Part shown: positions 36,291-45,808 of the stretch, piece after piece
Numbering within the stretch: position 1 is the stretch's first letter
Layout: each line of letters opens with the position of its first letter
NCBI GenBank assembly: GCA_964523295.1
Contig: CAZGAH010000032.1
Location: 1-46,297, forward strand
Direction of reading: 5' to 3'
DNA from: CAZGAH01 sp964523295
Lineage (GTDB): Bacteria; Desulfobacterota; Desulfovibrionia; Desulfovibrionales; Desulfovibrionaceae
Length of the DNA stretch: 46,297 bases
Notes under the pieces: model-generated
The model's input: only the letters and a program-made list of their open reading frames with translations
Told to the model about the DNA's origin: nothing
Database searches by the model: none
Translations under genes and position numbers: made by a program

Positions 36291-36562
36291 GCTAATAAAT
36301 ATCGCGCAAACAAAGCTTGGCGTGTTTTCAAGGCAATGACTCCAAAGGCGCACAATATGCATTGAAGAGCTGGATAATAAAGTTAACACATGGCCTTTGA
36401 ATTGAAATGCGTTCCAATAATCTACAAGCTGGCACTTTACAACAGATGACACATTGGCAAAGTGGCGAAATTTTACCCTAAAATTTAAATAGCATAGAGC
36501 ACTAGGTCCTGTGAGCGCGCACCCTTTTCTAGAACTCTTGCACCGTAACTATCCTTCCACGT

Positions 36563-36604
36563 GAGCTGCTGTCAAGTAGGCTTACGATTGCGGCTAATCA
36601 GGTA
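36563..36604. repeat. Solo IS1595-type end immediately before the giant helicase gene
   Basis: Reverse complement of the left end at 34255-34296 with 4 mismatches in 42. It ends at 36604, nine bases before the ATG at 36613, and supplies the AGG that serves as its only visible ribosome site. Bases 36291-36562 show no gene apart from faint IS630 remains. Confidence 0.7.
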
Positions 36605-36612
36605 ATAGTAAA

Positions 36613-39600
36613 ATGCAAAATATATTATTACGTTATCCATGCTTCGGAAAAATTGTCCGTTCTACAGATCGAGGTTTCGGATTCATTGGCATTCCTGACG
36701 GCGAAGATTTCATTCACTTGCGAGATCATGTCGGGCGCAAGTTCGATACAATGGAGGGGCTTGAGGGGAAGCCCTGCGCTTATGTTATTGGGGGACACGC
36801 TTTTAAGTATTCAAACGACAAAGACGGTTGGGCTAAATCCGTCGTTGAGTGGCAACTTCTTGATGACATTAAAATAGCAAAATCTATCAGTAGTTATAAA
36901 TTAGCACGAAAAAATGCACTTGATGCACTAGATAATGCTAATTTAAAGTTTTTCTTGTCTGCAGATTGGTATGTCCAGCTATGGCGCCAAAAGACAAAAG
37001 GAAGACCTAAGTCTGTTCTGCAGGCAGATTCACTCCTTGATAACATTATACGGAAACGACTAGCAGAAGTCGACAACATTGAAGAACTCGTTCATCTTTT
37101 GGCATCGATATGTGAGTCACCATGGTATGTTTCTAATGATGCGGAACGGGCCTCAGTCTGCAAACGCTTTTTCCATCCATCAGACTGGCCCGCCTTCGTC
37201 TTTTTCAAGAATAAATCCCTCGAATTATGCCACGGATATTCCGTAATTTCCTCATTGTGTGGTGCGGAACTTGATGAATATGCCCTCAAGGCAAGAGTAG
37301 TCGCTATCGACCTTGAAAGTAATGGAAAGGACATCTTTGAATTCGGATGGAAGAATGCATTTACAACAGATGTTCATCGAGCAAATAATGGTCTCAACCG
37401 GGACGAGCTCCTTGAAGCTGTCAGCAAATGCCTCTATGGCCAAAGCGATCCATGCATAGTGAGCCACAACCTTTTGGCTTGGGATTTGCCGATCTTGCAG
37501 AAAAACCAAGTCTTTTTTCCTGAATCAACCGCATGGTGGGACACCCTCCTTGCATCCTGGCTTCTTGAGCCCTGGCGTAATTCTCATGCTCTTATTGTAA
37601 AAGAAAGAGCACATAGCGCTGATGCCGACGCTACCACATGCTACGAGTTGTTTGAGAGCCAAATAGGACGCTTAGCCGTATGCTTAAAGGGGCATAGCAC
37701 TGACGTGCATAGCCTGGTCGAAAATCTTTTTGAAAATCCAAAACTGTTCGAGGAAATTGAGGGGCGGAACTATCCGCATGATCTGCAGAACTCACGGTCT
37801 GGATTTGTTGTCTTTCCATTATGCAAGATGAACGAATTTTCATGGCAGAAAAATTGTCGTTTAGAACTTGTAGCCCAGAAGAGCAAGCTTGCAGATCCAA
37901 TGCTGAATCCGGATCGCTGCCGGATTGTTGCCGAAAAGGAGGGTACGATTTATGCGAAGGCAGTCGCCGCTATTGTTGCAGATGCTTTCATTGAAAGCGT
38001 TGAGGTGCATCTGTCTTACCTGCCTTCCTGGCTCGTCGATGAACGACTTAAAGAATTGCTGAAAGATGCTCACAGGGAACAAGATAGGGCCGATGAAGTT
38101 CGTGACAGAGTTGTCATCTATCTCGCAGAGGACTTATTCGAGCTCGCCGATGACGACCTAAAACGATTGTTTGCAAATGGCGATTTTACGGTAGCACATC
38201 CTGTTGCTGTGGCCTTGAAGTGGCAGGAAGCTCAATGCCAGATTCTGAAAGAAGTGGAGGTTCAAAACCGTTTCCCGATCGCCGTTGAGAATCTTGCAGG
38301 ACGTGCCCTCATACCTGTAAACAGTGAGGGCGGCGAAGCCTCATGGCTACTATACGCACCCCCAGGCTTGGGGGTTGACTCACCCTCCTGGTCTCTATTG
38401 CGCACCTTGCCGACCTGGCTACCGGTTCAGAATGGTCAAGCACAGGATGCAGCGAATGCATTGCCGTGGATTCCCCGTTGGCGAGACGGGGACGCCAGCC
38501 GACTCGATATTGACCGGCTCTTTGCTTCTCCAGACACAGCCAACCGACCACTCTATCTTGCAGACCTAACGCATTGCCTTTTGAATCTTCTAAAAAGTTG
38601 CCCTGAAAATGAAGTGATCCTTGTTGGTGTTCGATGGCGCAAGGAATCTGAGCAGCTACAAAGGAATCTTGTTCAGCTAGGAATATCCTCAGAGCATCCT
38701 GGAACGCCACTTCGACAACTGGAAAGCATCTGTCAAAAGAAATTACGGATTCTAGTTTGTGTCAGGGATGATATCTCGAAGTTCATGCAAGCAGCGATTC
38801 GGCTGGACAGGAAACTCCAAGTCGTACTCGATGAAGTTCCTTTGCACGATTGGTACGCTATGCTAAACACTCCATCAACACCGTTGCGGGTTGATGAACA
38901 TGCTGATAATGTCAGGCAATGCCATGTTGGCAAAAAAATTATTTTCAGTGCAAACGATATTCAATTATTGTCAAATATTTTTTTGTTTAGCTGGCTTCAG
39001 GGTATGGGAATGCTTGGCACCAATAATAATATGAAATGCTTAATATTGGACTCAAGGGTTGCAAAACATCGAGCCGCTACAGGTGAACATTTTTTTAGCC
39101 AACAAGATATCCCTTTCTATTCGCTTGAGGAACTCCTTGATGAAGACGTTCTTCAGGTGTTCTATAGCCTTTGCTACCCCAAACGAGATGAACAAAATGT
39201 TCCCAATGATTATGACTCATATAGGTCCTTCTTAAAGGAAAACTGGGGGTATCCCGATTTTAGACCTGGCACTCAGCGACCTGCGATTGAGAGGCTTATC
39301 CAGACCAGTCGGGATATTCTGCTCCGCTTACCTACAGGAGCTGGAAAGTCGATAGTTTTTCATCTACCTGCACTTCTGCGCTCTAGATATTCGGGACGTC
39401 TCACGGTTGTTATTTCGCCCTTACGTGCACTCATGATCGACCAGGTTGAAGGACTTTGGCGGAAGCGTTTTACTGAGTCAGTCGACTACCTGAGTGGCGG
39501 TAGAGACGCCTGGCTAAACCATGAGGTATATTTAGGCATACTTGACGGAAGGATTCATTTAGTATTTGTTGCGCCTGAACGTTTCCGCTCACCGCGTTTT

Positions 39601-42600
39601 ACCGAAGTCTTGGAGCGAAGAAGACGAATGGACGGCGGCCTTGAATTCGTCGTCTTCGATGAGGTGCATTGCATCAGTGAATGGGGATTTGAGTTTCGCC
39701 CCGACTATCTTCATGCCGCTAAATATGTGGCGGAATGGTTTAAGACGAAAGATTTACCCGGGAATCCTCACCGACTGCTGCTAACATCCGCCACAGTCAC
39801 ACAAAGGAACCGAATTGACCTGGAAGTGGAGCTTGGATTGGGAAATGCTGGGAACTATGAAGTGTTACCTAACGACATGCCTCACCCAATACAGCCATAC
39901 ATCGTCCTGGAATCGTTCGACATGTACGAAGATAAGGATGCACCCAGCGATGAAAAATTCGAGAAAACTTGCGAAATCCTAAAGGGGCTAGATCTTGATC
40001 GCAGTGCTGCCCTTGTCTTTGTGCGTAGGCGCAAGGACTGCCATCGGATAAGCGAGGCCCTTAACGAACGCGCTGCGGTTCCAGGTACCGAATTGGCTTC
40101 CATTCACGCTTTGCCTTTCCACGCTGGGCTACCCGAGGCCGTAAAGACAGAAGCTTGTGATCTGCTTCGTGACAAGAGAGCGAATGTACTAGTATGCACC
40201 AAGGCCTTCGGAATGGGCATGGACATTCCACACCTGCATGCCTGTATACACTACCAGCCACCGACTTTCATTGAGGATTATTTGCAGGAGGTTGGCAGGG
40301 TTGGACGAGACGCGAAAGAACGTGAGCATACTGACCATGACAGTGTCACTGCAACACTCTTGTATAATCAAAATAATCTCGAAAGAAATCTGGAGACCCT
40401 CCACGACAAAATCGTAAAGCCATCGGATCTTCAGGACTTTTTCAAATACTGCATCGATAACGGGGTCTTTTTCCAACAAATCGACAAGGCTCTGTGTATA
40501 ATCCCCTCCAAAGTCCGAATCAGTGAAACGAGGGACCTTGACGAAAACCAAGTCACAAATTGTCTATTCTGGCTTGAACGCATGGGCGTGCTACGCATTG
40601 AGGGGCGTCATCCACCATTCCTCCATATGAACCTGGACCTTGCCCTGCTTCGAAACTATGCGGCAGGTAGCGATTCCACTTCGCCCATCGCCAATATTCT
40701 CCTTGATTTTGTTACCGAGAGTTCTGGTGTGGTGAAGGAGCTGACGACTCCTTCGCCGGAAATTGCTCAGGAGCATCGGGCCGAAACTATATTTGGCCGA
40801 ATGGTTAAGGGATTGCTAAGAGGCGTCCTCGCGCTGTTCGCCCCATCAGAAGACGTTGAGACAAAGTTGCAGGTGTCCGTTTCTAAAGCCAGCCCCGATC
40901 GTTCATCAATTGCTAATAAAATAGATGTAAGCCTTTCCATGTCAAAACTAATGTCGCGCTGCGGCGGTATTAGTATGGACGATCTGTTCGCCGGGTTGTT
41001 TGATCTGAACAAAGTGGGAGCTCTGTCCCTACACAAGAATTTCGTAGTACGGCGAAATGGGGTTCCCAGTGGCGAGGAATTCTTTGACCTACTGAATTTC
41101 GCGGTTGAAAGGCTTCTGGAGCCCACAGGAGGCCGGGTTGATTTCTTTCAACGAAAACATTTCGAATCTGAACTGCGTGATTGGTACAGTAGTTTCCTTT
41201 CTGAGGATATTCAAGAAGAGCGCTCCGCTGGTGGAGAGTTAGACGCCCCACGGCATCTGATCCGACGAGTACAACGAGAAGTATATCGCGCCATCAGTAC
41301 TTCACTACGAGTATTACGCAACGCAAAAGTAGAGCTTAACGAAAGCCTGTCTGACTCCGGTGTGACCCAATACGCACGGGCAATTCCGGAATCAATACGT
41401 TTTACAGTTGTTCGTGAAGTGGACGAAAGCATTCGAACCATGCGACAACTTTTAGCTTATGTGTCCTCCGTTGAAGATGGCTCGGCCTCAGCTCAGGGAT
41501 CAACTTTCGAGATATCCTTGACCAAAATCCTCAACGCGCTAGGAAGAAAGATCCGTATTAGCAGACTCAAGGAAATCATGAAACTCATTGAAAGCGGAGG
41601 ATATTATGGATTTGAGGGAGGACTTAACGACTGGATGTCATTGATCACGCTTAATACTCAGAAACCGCTCCCGGCCTATGATCCAGACTCTGTCGAAGCC
41701 ACAGCCCCGCAACGCATCTATAAAGAGATGCTGGAGAGGTACGAACTTCAAATCCTTCGCGCCCAAGCAATGATACTCCTTGCGGCGATGCCCTCCGAGC
41801 ACAACAAAAAGTACATTGATCGATACTTTCAGTGTGTAAAAGCCGAAGATCTGGAGAGGTTGCTTGAAGACACTGTTGGTGACGTTGATGATGAAGGCTT
41901 GGCAAGCAACCTGATGTTACAAAATTTGCTGAGTCAAGTCCGAAAGGAGCGATTTTCAAAGGAAAACGAGAAACTGGAAAAGAATCCCAGTCAATTTGCG
42001 GTGTGCAGAGCACCATTTGACCGTAGGCTTCTGGTCAATGCAGGGCCAGGATCGGGAAAAACTCATGTTCTTATGATGCGTTGTGCCTGCCTAATCCACT
42101 TGCAGCGCATTGATCCGGCCGACATTCTAGTGTTGGCGTTTAACCGGGCGGTTGTCTTCGAGATCAAGGACCGTATCCGCACTTTGTTTCGATCCCTTGG
42201 ATATGGCAATTATGCAAACAGGATAGACGTCTTAACTTTTCATAGCTTCGCGCTACGCCATGCGCCAACGACAGAATTGTACGAAGATGACTTTATAGGC
42301 TATGCCGTACATGCTTTTGCTGAGACTATGAAATCCGACAGAAATTTTGCCCGTATTGTAAGCAGTAGATACAAGGCGGTACTGGTCGATGAATTCCAAG
42401 ACATGAACGAAGACTTCTACAGTGTCGTCAAAATCTTAATTTCAAACTGTAGCGGCGGGGGAATGGTCATCGGCGATGATGATCAGGATATCCTTACCTG
42501 GAATCGGAGAGATTGGCAGGACAAGTATGGCCAGAGATGCCCCTTGGACGCTGCTCACTACTTCGCAGAGTTCCGAGAGGCCCTTGAGCCTGAGGAACAC

Positions 42601-43821
42601 AACCTTACGCTAAACTACCGTTCTGTTCCCGAAGTTGTTCAACGCGCTAATGGCATGATTGAGAAGGTTGCCGCTCAAGTAGGTTTTTCGCGAATGAAGG
42701 GGATGACCAAGCTGAACGCTTCCAGAAAAGAACACGGGCTTGTCAAAATGCCTCTGGACATAACCCAGTACCCAGACTTGGTGCGTGAGTCCCTAGAGCG
42801 GAAAGAGAATATCGCGGCCCTCTGTCGCTCGAATCGAGAGTGTCGTCAAGTCTATGAAACATTGGTCAAAGACAATGGCATTGAGGTGGCAAACGTCGAG
42901 CTTTTGGGCTCTGAGGATTTCGCGCTCTACCAATTAAGGTCACCGGGGGCACTCCTCGATATCTGTCGCAGCCGGAAGGAATATGACTTCATCGACTCCT
43001 ATATCTGGGATGAAATGCTCAAGGAATACGAGCTAGGTGGGTTTGCAGACATGCAAACTGACCGAAAGTGCTTGCAAATTTTGTACATCTTGGTCCGAGA
43101 GGAGCTGGGACGCCCTCGCATTCGCGACCTGCGGGCATTCATTGAGCAGATGCGTGCGTCTGACGTCGGGCGGCTTAAAGCTAAGATTGGGATTGCTGAC
43201 AAGAGAGCCAAACTGACAATAGCGACAGTCCACAAAGTCAAGGGACTGGCGTTTGACACTGTTCTAGTAATGCCGTCGAAGGAAAATTTTCCATTCATGC
43301 CACCAAACAGTGCGTTGCCTGAACCAAGTAGTATAGATGCTGCTGAGGAGGCTAGGCTCTGTTACGTGGCCATGACCAGGGCTCGTAATCAGTTGTATAT
43401 TGGATGGGGTGCCCGAGAGAAATCGTGGTGGACATGCTCAAAACATAATTCTTGCGACGAATCCTACCGCTACGTCTTGAGAGGCTCTCCGGGAGAAATC
43501 TTCGTTTCGTGGCCTGGACAAGCAAATCAAGTGAACAGTGGACTTCAACAATATATAAAAAAACACGTTTCCATTGGAGACAACTTGTCATTAAATAACA
43601 GTTTTGTGCATCATAGCAGCATGCCTGTCGGCCTGCTTTCAAAACACACAAAAGCCATCCTTCGGAAGGCCAATAAGTGCCCACAGCTTCGTGTCTCCAA
43701 TGTGATACGATACACGTGCGGAAGCTACTTTCGGGAGAGGAACCCACAATTCTGGGACCTACTCCATGACAATGTGAAGCAGCAGGGGTGGTTCTACACG
43801 GTTCTGGTGGAGGAGGCATGA
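36613..43821 (+). CDS. Giant fusion: cold-shock-like domain, DEDDh exonuclease, RecQ-type helicase and UvrD-type helicase
   Basis: A single intact frame of 2402 residues. Residues 11-50 (FGKIVRSTDRGFGFIGIPDGEDFIHLRDHVG) form a cold-shock/S1-like nucleic-acid-binding fold. At 229-345 lies a DnaQ-type exonuclease with all five residues: Asp233, Glu235, Asp291 (SHNLLAWDLPIL), His334 and Asp339 (HSADADATTCYEL). Residues 350-870 include a part resembling the second motor half of DinG (inference). The RecQ-type motor has Lys912 (PTGAGKS), DEVH 1016-1019, TSAT, and QEVGRVGRD at 1225-1233. The UvrD-type motor has Lys1816 (GPGSGKT), DEFQD from 1926, GDDDQDI, NYRS, HKVKGLAFD from 2207, and VAMTRAR. No zinc-finger or HRDC domain is obvious. 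Both motors look catalytically complete. It stands alone, between IS debris and a metal-efflux operon. Confidence 0.9.
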   Translation: MQNILLRYPCFGKIVRSTDRGFGFIGIPDGEDFIHLRDHVGRKFDTMEGLEGKPCAYVIGGHAFKYSNDKDGWAKSVVEWQLLDDIKIAKSISSYKLARKNALDALDNANLKFFLSADWYVQLWRQKTKGRPKSVLQADSLLDNIIRKRLAEVDNIEELVHLLASICESPWYVSNDAERASVCKRFFHPSDWPAFVFFKNKSLELCHGYSVISSLCGAELDEYALKARVVAIDLESNGKDIFEFGWKNAFTTDVHRANNGLNRDELLEAVSKCLYGQSDPCIVSHNLLAWDLPILQKNQVFFPESTAWWDTLLASWLLEPWRNSHALIVKERAHSADADATTCYELFESQIGRLAVCLKGHSTDVHSLVENLFENPKLFEEIEGRNYPHDLQNSRSGFVVFPLCKMNEFSWQKNCRLELVAQKSKLADPMLNPDRCRIVAEKEGTIYAKAVAAIVADAFIESVEVHLSYLPSWLVDERLKELLKDAHREQDRADEVRDRVVIYLAEDLFELADDDLKRLFANGDFTVAHPVAVALKWQEAQCQILKEVEVQNRFPIAVENLAGRALIPVNSEGGEASWLLYAPPGLGVDSPSWSLLRTLPTWLPVQNGQAQDAANALPWIPRWRDGDASRLDIDRLFASPDTANRPLYLADLTHCLLNLLKSCPENEVILVGVRWRKESEQLQRNLVQLGISSEHPGTPLRQLESICQKKLRILVCVRDDISKFMQAAIRLDRKLQVVLDEVPLHDWYAMLNTPSTPLRVDEHADNVRQCHVGKKIIFSANDIQLLSNIFLFSWLQGMGMLGTNNNMKCLILDSRVAKHRAATGEHFFSQQDIPFYSLEELLDEDVLQVFYSLCYPKRDEQNVPNDYDSYRSFLKENWGYPDFRPGTQRPAIERLIQTSRDILLRLPTGAGKSIVFHLPALLRSRYSGRLTVVISPLRALMIDQVEGLWRKRFTESVDYLSGGRDAWLNHEVYLGILDGRIHLVFVAPERFRSPRFTEVLERRRRMDGGLEFVVFDEVHCISEWGFEFRPDYLHAAKYVAEWFKTKDLPGNPHRLLLTSATVTQRNRIDLEVELGLGNAGNYEVLPNDMPHPIQPYIVLESFDMYEDKDAPSDEKFEKTCEILKGLDLDRSAALVFVRRRKDCHRISEALNERAAVPGTELASIHALPFHAGLPEAVKTEACDLLRDKRANVLVCTKAFGMGMDIPHLHACIHYQPPTFIEDYLQEVGRVGRDAKEREHTDHDSVTATLLYNQNNLERNLETLHDKIVKPSDLQDFFKYCIDNGVFFQQIDKALCIIPSKVRISETRDLDENQVTNCLFWLERMGVLRIEGRHPPFLHMNLDLALLRNYAAGSDSTSPIANILLDFVTESSGVVKELTTPSPEIAQEHRAETIFGRMVKGLLRGVLALFAPSEDVETKLQVSVSKASPDRSSIANKIDVSLSMSKLMSRCGGISMDDLFAGLFDLNKVGALSLHKNFVVRRNGVPSGEEFFDLLNFAVERLLEPTGGRVDFFQRKHFESELRDWYSSFLSEDIQEERSAGGELDAPRHLIRRVQREVYRAISTSLRVLRNAKVELNESLSDSGVTQYARAIPESIRFTVVREVDESIRTMRQLLAYVSSVEDGSASAQGSTFEISLTKILNALGRKIRISRLKEIMKLIESGGYYGFEGGLNDWMSLITLNTQKPLPAYDPDSVEATAPQRIYKEMLERYELQILRAQAMILLAAMPSEHNKKYIDRYFQCVKAEDLERLLEDTVGDVDDEGLASNLMLQNLLSQVRKERFSKENEKLEKNPSQFAVCRAPFDRRLLVNAGPGSGKTHVLMMRCACLIHLQRIDPADILVLAFNRAVVFEIKDRIRTLFRSLGYGNYANRIDVLTFHSFALRHAPTTELYEDDFIGYAVHAFAETMKSDRNFARIVSSRYKAVLVDEFQDMNEDFYSVVKILISNCSGGGMVIGDDDQDILTWNRRDWQDKYGQRCPLDAAHYFAEFREALEPEEHNLTLNYRSVPEVVQRANGMIEKVAAQVGFSRMKGMTKLNASRKEHGLVKMPLDITQYPDLVRESLERKENIAALCRSNRECRQVYETLVKDNGIEVANVELLGSEDFALYQLRSPGALLDICRSRKEYDFIDSYIWDEMLKEYELGGFADMQTDRKCLQILYILVREELGRPRIRDLRAFIEQMRASDVGRLKAKIGIADKRAKLTIATVHKVKGLAFDTVLVMPSKENFPFMPPNSALPEPSSIDAAEEARLCYVAMTRARNQLYIGWGAREKSWWTCSKHNSCDESYRYVLRGSPGEIFVSWPGQANQVNSGLQQYIKKHVSIGDNLSLNNSFVHHSSMPVGLLSKHTKAILRKANKCPQLRVSNVIRYTCGSYFRERNPQFWDLLHDNVKQQGWFYTVLVEEA

Positions 43822-43883
43822 CAGGGTATTGTCAGCTATTCGTTTCAGGATCGTACTTGACTGTCGTTGACAGGCGAGCCACT

Positions 43884-44228
43884 TCACAACAGCGTGGCCA
43901 CGTGCTCGTCGTCCAGGCTGTACAGGGCCAGTTTCCCGGCCCGCCGGTATTTGACGATCCGCGCCGCCCGCAGATACCGCAACTGATGCGACACCACGGA
44001 AACGCTCATCCCGATGGCTTCGGCCAGCTCGCAGACGCACAACTCGCGCAGCGACAGAGCCAGCAGCAAGCGCAGCCTGGTTGCGTCGCCCAAGGCCTTG
44101 AAAAGGTCGGCATGCTCCGGAATACGCCGCGCAGCCGGCAGGTCGGCCCGCACGGCATCAACCGTTCCAGTTCCGTTGCAACCGGAGTTGCAGCTGTCGT
44201 CATGATTCTGATGCAGGTTCATTTTCAT
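43884..44228 (-). CDS. ArsR-family metalloregulator, truncated second copy
   Basis: The likely start is ATG 44228 (MKMNLHQNHDD) or 44222. The frame from 44246 would start inside the operator. It gives a winged-helix repressor with the metal-box ELCVCELAEA and the DNA helix SVSVVSHQLRYL. It is nearly identical to the gene at 45440-45808. It ends early, at EHVATLL followed by a stop, because the duplicated DNA stops there, so it lacks the final residues CNGLDHVVET. The DNA-binding and metal-binding parts are kept, so it may still function. It lies downstream of the permease in the same direction. Confidence 0.8.
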   Translation of the reverse strand: MKMNLHQNHDDSCNSGCNGTGTVDAVRADLPAARRIPEHADLFKALGDATRLRLLLALSLRELCVCELAEAIGMSVSVVSHQLRYLRAARIVKYRRAGKLALYSLDDEHVATLL

Positions 44229-44274
44229 GTCGCCATATTTGAACAATTGTTCAAATATAATCAGAAGGGGCGCC
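43885..44274. repeat. 390-bp direct repeat, copy 1
   Basis: Ungapped match to 45471-45860 with about 13 differences (about 97%). It covers most of arsR, its operator and the -10 region, but not the -35 hexamer, which lies beyond the end of the repeat. Confidence 0.85.
44235..44258. promoter_or_regulatory. Perfect 24-bp palindrome, ArsR-type operator
   Basis: The half-site ATATTTGAACAA is followed by its exact complement, spanning the permease stop codon and the start region of the truncated arsR. The counterpart at 45821-45844 is imperfect. Typical ArsR/SmtB operators are 12-2-12 AT-rich palindromes of this kind. Confidence 0.75.
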
Positions 44275-45357
44275 CCCGGCCCGGCGCCGGGCCAGCATCC
44301 GGCGCAGACCGTTCAGGCCGATCAATCCGAACAGCAGCAGCGCGCAGAGCATGCCTGTCAGGCCGCCGTCGTCGTCCACGGCGCCAGAGGCCCAGCGCGT
44401 CGTGCTCAGGCCCAGGCCGGCATACAACGCGTTGACCGCCATACCCAGCCCCAACGTGACAAGCGCAATGCCAATCACGTATACGACGACCCCGCGCTTG
44501 CCCAGCAGACGGCCGATTACCGCCAGTGAGCCCAGATTGGTGGCCGGTCCTGCCAGCAGAAACACCAGCGCCGCGCCCGGCGAGATGCCCTTGAGCGCCA
44601 GGGCCGCGGCCACGGGCGTGGACGAGGTCGCGCACATGTACAGCGGAATGCCGGCTACGAGCATCACCAGCATCGGCAGAAACCCGTCACCGGCCCAGGC
44701 CTGGAAAAAATCCGGCGGCAACAGCGCGCCGATGATCCCCCCGATCAGCAAACCCAACAGGAGCCAGCCGCCAAGGTCGGCCAGCAACTCTCCCGCTGCG
44801 TAACCCAGGGCTTGCCACAGCCGCATAAGGATTGTTTGTGGCTGCGCCTGACCGACAACGCAGCCGCAGCCTCCGGAGCAGCACGAATGCCCGTGGATCG
44901 GCGCCCCGGTCTCGCCTTCGGGCACAGCCGGAGCGTCCGTACCCCCCTTGCCCAGGCGGTCCACGGCGACGCCGGTAACGCAGGCAGTCACGAACGCGGC
45001 CAGCGGCCGCAACACGGCCATGAGCGGATCCAGCAAGGCCCAGGTCAGGGCAATCGAATCGACGCCGGTCTCCGGCGTGGCGATGAGAAACGCCGCCGTG
45101 GCGCCCTTGCTCGCCCCCTGACGACGCAGCCCGGCCGCGACCGGCAAGACGCCGCAACTGCACAGCGGCAGCGGAAGACCGACCAGCGTTGCCTTGAGCA
45201 CGCTGGACGCGCCCGAGCGGCCCAGATGCCGCGCCAGAAAGTCCGCCGGCAAAAAGGCCTTGAGCAGGCCCGCAGCCAGCAGCCCCAACAGGACCCATGG
45301 CGCCGTCTCCACGGCGAGCCGCCAGGTCTCCCAGGCAATCGAAAGCACTATTTCCAT
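44251..45357 (-). CDS. SO_0444-type heavy-metal (Cu/Zn-like) efflux permease
   Basis: A 368-residue permease with about ten membrane helices. The first half has the signature GLPLPLCSCGVLPVAAGLRRQG and then GATAAFLIATPETGVDS. The second half has MCATSSTPVAAALALKG. This is the ArsP/DUF318 superfamily, most like the SO_0444 family of Cu/Zn efflux transporters. A Cys/His-rich loop (HGHSCCSGGCGC, about 154-165) is a likely metal-binding site. It starts 83 bases after the upstream arsR gene and is transcribed with it, so it should be induced by metal or metalloid. The substrate metal is not decided by the sequence; arsenical export is an alternative. Confidence 0.85.
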   Translation of the reverse strand: MEIVLSIAWETWRLAVETAPWVLLGLLAAGLLKAFLPADFLARHLGRSGASSVLKATLVGLPLPLCSCGVLPVAAGLRRQGASKGATAAFLIATPETGVDSIALTWALLDPLMAVLRPLAAFVTACVTGVAVDRLGKGGTDAPAVPEGETGAPIHGHSCCSGGCGCVVGQAQPQTILMRLWQALGYAAGELLADLGGWLLLGLLIGGIIGALLPPDFFQAWAGDGFLPMLVMLVAGIPLYMCATSSTPVAAALALKGISPGAALVFLLAGPATNLGSLAVIGRLLGKRGVVVYVIGIALVTLGLGMAVNALYAGLGLSTTRWASGAVDDDGGLTGMLCALLLFGLIGLNGLRRMLARRRAGGAPSDYI

Positions 45358-45439
45358 ATCGTACGCGCTCCCGGGAACACCTGCTCCAGCCGCGCACCGA
45401 TCCAGAGGGCGGGCTCCGGGCCGGAAGGCCGCTCCCTGT

Positions 45440-45808
45440 TCATGTTTCCACCACGTGATCGAGACCGTTGCACAACAGCGTGGCCACGTGCTCGTCGTCC
45501 AGGCTGTACAGGGCCAGCTTCCCGGCCCGCCGGTATTTGACGATCCGCGCCGCCCGCAGATACCGCAACTGATGCGACACCACGGAAACGCTCATCCCGA
45601 TGGCTTCGGCCAGCTCGCAGACGCACAACTCGCGCAGCGACAGAGCCAGCAGCAAGCGCAGCCTGGTTGCGTCGCCCAAGGCCTTGAAAAGGTCGGCCAG
45701 CTCCTGAATACGCCGCGCCGCCGGCAGGTCGGCCCGCACGGCATCAACCGTTCCCGTCCCGTTGCAACCGGAGTTGCAGCGGTCGTCATGATTCTGATGC
45801 AGGTTCAT
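45440..45808 (-). CDS. ArsR-family metalloregulator, full-length copy
   Basis: A 122-residue protein from ATG 45808 (MNLHQNHDDRCNSGCNGTG). The longer frame starts in non-homologous sequence. The winged helix includes LFKALGDATRLRLLLALSLRELCVCELAEAIGMSVSVVSHQLRYLRAARIV, with the CVC metal box in the position of the ArsR alpha-3 site and extra Cys at the N-terminus. It should repress its own operon, arsR-permease-arsR, by binding 45821-45844 and release on metal binding. Confidence 0.9.
   Translation of the reverse strand: MNLHQNHDDRCNSGCNGTGTVDAVRADLPAARRIQELADLFKALGDATRLRLLLALSLRELCVCELAEAIGMSVSVVSHQLRYLRAARIVKYRRAGKLALYSLDDEHVATLLCNGLDHVVET

Noticed and set aside
34247..36612. Target-site duplication TAATAG flanking the IS debris
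   Set aside because: TAATAG occurs on both sides, but not directly at the left end and not 8 bases long as expected for the family.
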